In this document: positions 38,570 through 41,028 of the stretch, one piece after another | Numbering within the stretch: the first letter of the stretch is position 1 | Layout of the letters: each line of letters starts with the position of its first letter | Assembly: GCA_900197615.1 (NCBI GenBank) | Contig: FZLR01000020.1 | Coordinates: 1-41,028 of the forward strand | Length of the DNA: 41,028 nt | Reading direction: 5' to 3' | Source: Rhodospirillaceae bacterium Spongia-Bin9 | GTDB taxonomy: Bacteria; Pseudomonadota; Alphaproteobacteria; Bin65 | The notes under the pieces: model-generated | The model's input: the letters and a program-made list of their open reading frames with translations, nothing else | The model's database searches: none | What the model was told of the DNA's origin: nothing | Made by a program: the position numbers and the translations under genes

Positions 38570-41028
38570 ATGACCGATGCACCGGATCGCGCGGCGCCGC
38601 TGGCGGGGGTTCGCGTTCTCAATCTCGGCACGCGCTGGCCCGGCCGGGTCGCCGCGATGCTGCTGGCCGACCAGGGGGCGGACGTAGTCGAGATCGTGCG
38701 GCCGGGCCGCGAGGCCCACGCCGTCGATCCCCTGCTGGACCGCGGCAAGCGCCTGGTCGAGCTTGACCTCAAGGACGAGGCGGCGCGGCGCATCTGCCGC
38801 GACCGGGCCGTGGAAGCGGATGTCGTCATCGAGAACATGCGCCCCGGCGCCGCCGCCGAACTGGGGCTCGACTATGCCGGGCTCGGCGGCGCGCGAAGCG
38901 GCCTCGTCCACGTCTCCCTGCCCGGCTTCGCCGAGGGCGACCCGATGCGCGACGTCCCGGCCTGGGAGGGGACCATCGACGCGTCCGTCGGCGTCTACAG
39001 CGACATCAGCCCGCTCGGCGCCCTGCTCGGCACGCCGGTCTACTCGGCGATTCCGATGGCGTCGGCCTATGGCGGCGTTCTGGGCAGCCTCGCCGCTTCG
39101 CTCGGGCTCTACCGGCGGCAGCGCACCGGCCGCGGCCAGCATATCGAGGCGCCGCTGGCCGATTGCGTGATGGCCGCCATGGCGCTGCTCACCTGCAAGA
39201 TCGAGGGCCAGCCTTCGCGCTACAATTTCCCGCCCATAGACAACGCGGTGCTGGACCTCGTGTTTCCCGCGCTCCGCGATCTGCGCGGTCGCATGACCGA
39301 AGACCATGTCGCCCGGATCGCGGAATACGTCCGCGGCCACGCCAACCCGACGATCAACTTCTACGAGTGCGCGGACGGACGCATCCTGTTCGTCTGCGCC
39401 CCCGACCATGTCTACCAGAACCGCACCTTCCTCCAGATTCTCGGCGTCTACGACAAGGTTATCGCCGAGGGCATGGTGAGCGAGACCCCCTACGTCGAGC
39501 ACGACGCGGGCAACAACGTAAACAAGGCGGCGAGCCTGACCCCGGCGTGGCGCGCACGTCTCATCGAGCTCATCGCGGCGGCGGCCAAAACCCGCCCGGC
39601 CATGGAATGGGAAGCGACGATGCGCGCGGCCAACGTGCCGGCGTCCATGGTCCGGACGAGCGCCGAATGGCTGACCGACCCGACCTTCCGGGAAGCCGGG
39701 ATCACCGCCGACCTCGATGACCCGGTCCGCGGCCCGGTGCGCCAGCCGGGGCGGTTCCTCTCCATCGAGAACGCGGCGGTCCGCTCGCCGGCGCTCCGGG
39801 CGGGGACGACCGCCACGGCAGACTTCGCCTGGCTGGCCCCGGCGATGGCGCGGCCGGCGCCCGCGGTTCCGGATGCGGACGCGGATTCGAAGCCGCGCGG
39901 GATGCTCGACGGAGTCCGGGTGCTCGATTTCTCGAACATCGTCGCCGGCCCCGCGGCGGGCCGCACCCTGGCCGAACACGGCGCGGACGTCATCCGCATC
40001 GATCCGCCGGCGCCCCAGGCCGGGCCCTACGCGACCATGTGGTTCGGCGTCGACGTCAACCAGGGCAAGCGCGCCATCGTTCTCGACCTCAAGACCGATG
40101 CGGGAAAGGCCGCTCTGAAGCGGCTGGTCGAAGGCGCGGACATCGTCCTGCATAACTTCCTCGACCGGTCCGCCCGGTCGCTCGGCATCGCGCACGACCA
40201 GCTCGCGGCGATCGACCCCGCCATCGTCTCGGCCCAGATCGGCGCCTGGACGGGGATGGAGCCCGGCCCTTACGACAACGATCCGTCTTTCGATCCCGTG
40301 CTCCAGGCGGCAACCGGAATCATGGCCCGGTACGGCGACGGTCCGGAAAAGCCGGTCATGCACGCCATCGCCTCCTGCGTCGACTATATCACCGGCTTCT
40401 CGACGGCGGCCGGCATCGCGCAGGCCCTGCTGGCGCGGGAGCGCGGGCAGGGCGGCAGCTACGTCCGCACCTCGCTCGCGATGGCGGCGCAACTGGTCCA
40501 GTTCCCCCACATGGTCGCGTGGGACGGCGCGGGTCCGGGCGCGGAGCCGTCCGGCCAGCAGGCGACGGGCGAAAGCCCCGAACAGCGCCTCTACGAGACG
40601 GCCGACGGCTGGGCCTGGATCGGCTGCCGGCCCGGCGACGGCGCCCGGCTCGCCGAAGCGCTCGGCGCGGCCGACGGCTTTGGGGACGACCTGGGCACGG
40701 CGATCGCGGAGGCGGTGCGCGGACTTTCGACCGGGGAGGTCCAGGCGCGGCTCGCGGAGGTTCCGGGCGCCGGGGCGGGTCCGCTGCGGACGCTCGCCGA
40801 CATCCGCGCCGACCGCACGGTGGAGGCGGCGGACCCGGGGGAAGGGGAGGATCGCCGCTCCAACTGGATGAGCGGCGGCTCGATTTGCCTGCGCCGCGGC
40901 GCGCATCCCTCCGGCCACACCACGACCCTGCCCCTGCCGACCTGGGTGCGCCCCGAAGCGGCGGCGGTGCAGCACCTCGCCCCGGCGCCCCTGCCCGGCG
41001 CCCACACCGCCGAAGTGCTGGCCGAGGC
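38570..41028 (+). CDS. Tandem two-domain CaiB/BaiF CoA transferase, 3' end outside window
   Basis: From ATG 38570, with AAGGAGG 8 bases upstream, one frame stays open for 819 codons to the window edge. It holds two family III CoA transferase domains. Domain 1 starts PLAGVRVLNLGTRWPGRVAAMLLADQGADVVEIV and includes YRRQRTGRGQHIEAPLADC; domain 2 starts at about residue 443 with GMLDGVRVLDFSNIVAGPAAGRTLAEHGADVIRID and includes ARERGQGGSYVRTSLAM. At the catalytic aspartate position domain 2 has D605 (ASCVDYITG), but domain 1 has S165 (MASAYGG). So only the second half looks competent; the first may be structural. The linker (about 415-442) is Ala/Pro-rich. The end is probably close, since domain 2 is nearly complete. 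Confidence 0.9.
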   Translation, partial: MTDAPDRAAPLAGVRVLNLGTRWPGRVAAMLLADQGADVVEIVRPGREAHAVDPLLDRGKRLVELDLKDEAARRICRDRAVEADVVIENMRPGAAAELGLDYAGLGGARSGLVHVSLPGFAEGDPMRDVPAWEGTIDASVGVYSDISPLGALLGTPVYSAIPMASAYGGVLGSLAASLGLYRRQRTGRGQHIEAPLADCVMAAMALLTCKIEGQPSRYNFPPIDNAVLDLVFPALRDLRGRMTEDHVARIAEYVRGHANPTINFYECADGRILFVCAPDHVYQNRTFLQILGVYDKVIAEGMVSETPYVEHDAGNNVNKAASLTPAWRARLIELIAAAAKTRPAMEWEATMRAANVPASMVRTSAEWLTDPTFREAGITADLDDPVRGPVRQPGRFLSIENAAVRSPALRAGTTATADFAWLAPAMARPAPAVPDADADSKPRGMLDGVRVLDFSNIVAGPAAGRTLAEHGADVIRIDPPAPQAGPYATMWFGVDVNQGKRAIVLDLKTDAGKAALKRLVEGADIVLHNFLDRSARSLGIAHDQLAAIDPAIVSAQIGAWTGMEPGPYDNDPSFDPVLQAATGIMARYGDGPEKPVMHAIASCVDYITGFSTAAGIAQALLARERGQGGSYVRTSLAMAAQLVQFPHMVAWDGAGPGAEPSGQQATGESPEQRLYETADGWAWIGCRPGDGARLAEALGAADGFGDDLGTAIAEAVRGLSTGEVQARLAEVPGAGAGPLRTLADIRADRTVEAADPGEGEDRRSNWMSGGSICLRRGAHPSGHTTTLPLPTWVRPEAAAVQHLAPAPLPGAHTAEVLAE

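Noticed and set aside
38312-41005. 897-codon open frame on the - strand
   Set aside because: It is antisense to the double-domain CoA transferase and part of the rhodanese gene, both of which show strong motifs and ribosome sites on the + strand.

Overview
The window is high-GC chromosomal DNA, most likely from a free-living or host-associated alphaproteobacterium of a Rhodospirillales-like type. Three things point there: the gene order ppiD-moaC-moeA-lexA beside tpiA, a GTTC-N7-GTTC SOS box in front of lexA (the alphaproteobacterial form), and the many catabolic families present (hydantoinase/oxoprolinase, CaiB/BaiF CoA transferases, TRAP transporter, molybdenum hydroxylase, MmgE/PrpD). The genus assignment is inference. 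No rRNA, tRNA, CRISPR array or transposase was recognised.

Layout. (a) 1-2005, + strand: the 3' part of a hydantoinase-B gene and a DUF1989 (urea-carboxylase-associated) gene. (b) 2006-2799: an AT-rich stretch leading to a very small secreted protein with a strong ribosome binding site. (c) 11177-2902, - strand: a compact six-gene operon hyuA-hyuB-acyl-CoA dehydrogenase-B12 mutase small subunit-mutase large subunit-CaiB CoA transferase. It looks like one catabolic route joining ATP-dependent amide hydrolysis (or carboxylation) to CoA activation, carbon-skeleton rearrangement and oxidation. (d) 22843-11333, - strand: CoA-binding protein, metY-like sulfhydrylase, flavin-reductase-like protein, a molybdenum hydroxylase large subunit without visible partner subunits, an iron-type alcohol dehydrogenase missing two metal ligands, MmgE/PrpD, then a TRAP transporter (dctPQM) followed by an outer-membrane barrel protein.

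(e) 22970-25032: a small AT-richer insert carrying a DUF1778-GNAT toxin-antitoxin pair with a readable promoter/operator, an HNH endonuclease and an unknown small ORF. (f) 25072-30011: scattered single genes (ECHDC3-like crotonase, DUF427, quinone oxidoreductase, VOC protein, glutathione transferase, FkbM methyltransferase). (g) 30309-35848: housekeeping block lexA, moeA, moaC, ppiD and divergent tpiA; the trp genes commonly found between ppiD and moaC in alphaproteobacteria are absent. (h) 35861-41028: a MetE-C-like methyltransferase, a second toxin-antitoxin pair (Phd/VapB-like plus PIN), a rhodanese, and a tandem double-domain CaiB CoA transferase that runs off the right edge.

Three copies of a 29-bp palindrome (two identical and perfect, one diverged) sit just behind gene ends at 15160, 29119 and 38460. 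The best candidate for an undescribed system is the operon in (c): its mutase has the split architecture of isobutyryl/hydroxyisobutyryl-CoA mutases but the substrate-pocket residues of methylmalonyl-CoA mutase, and it lies in one transcript with hydantoinase-type subunits.
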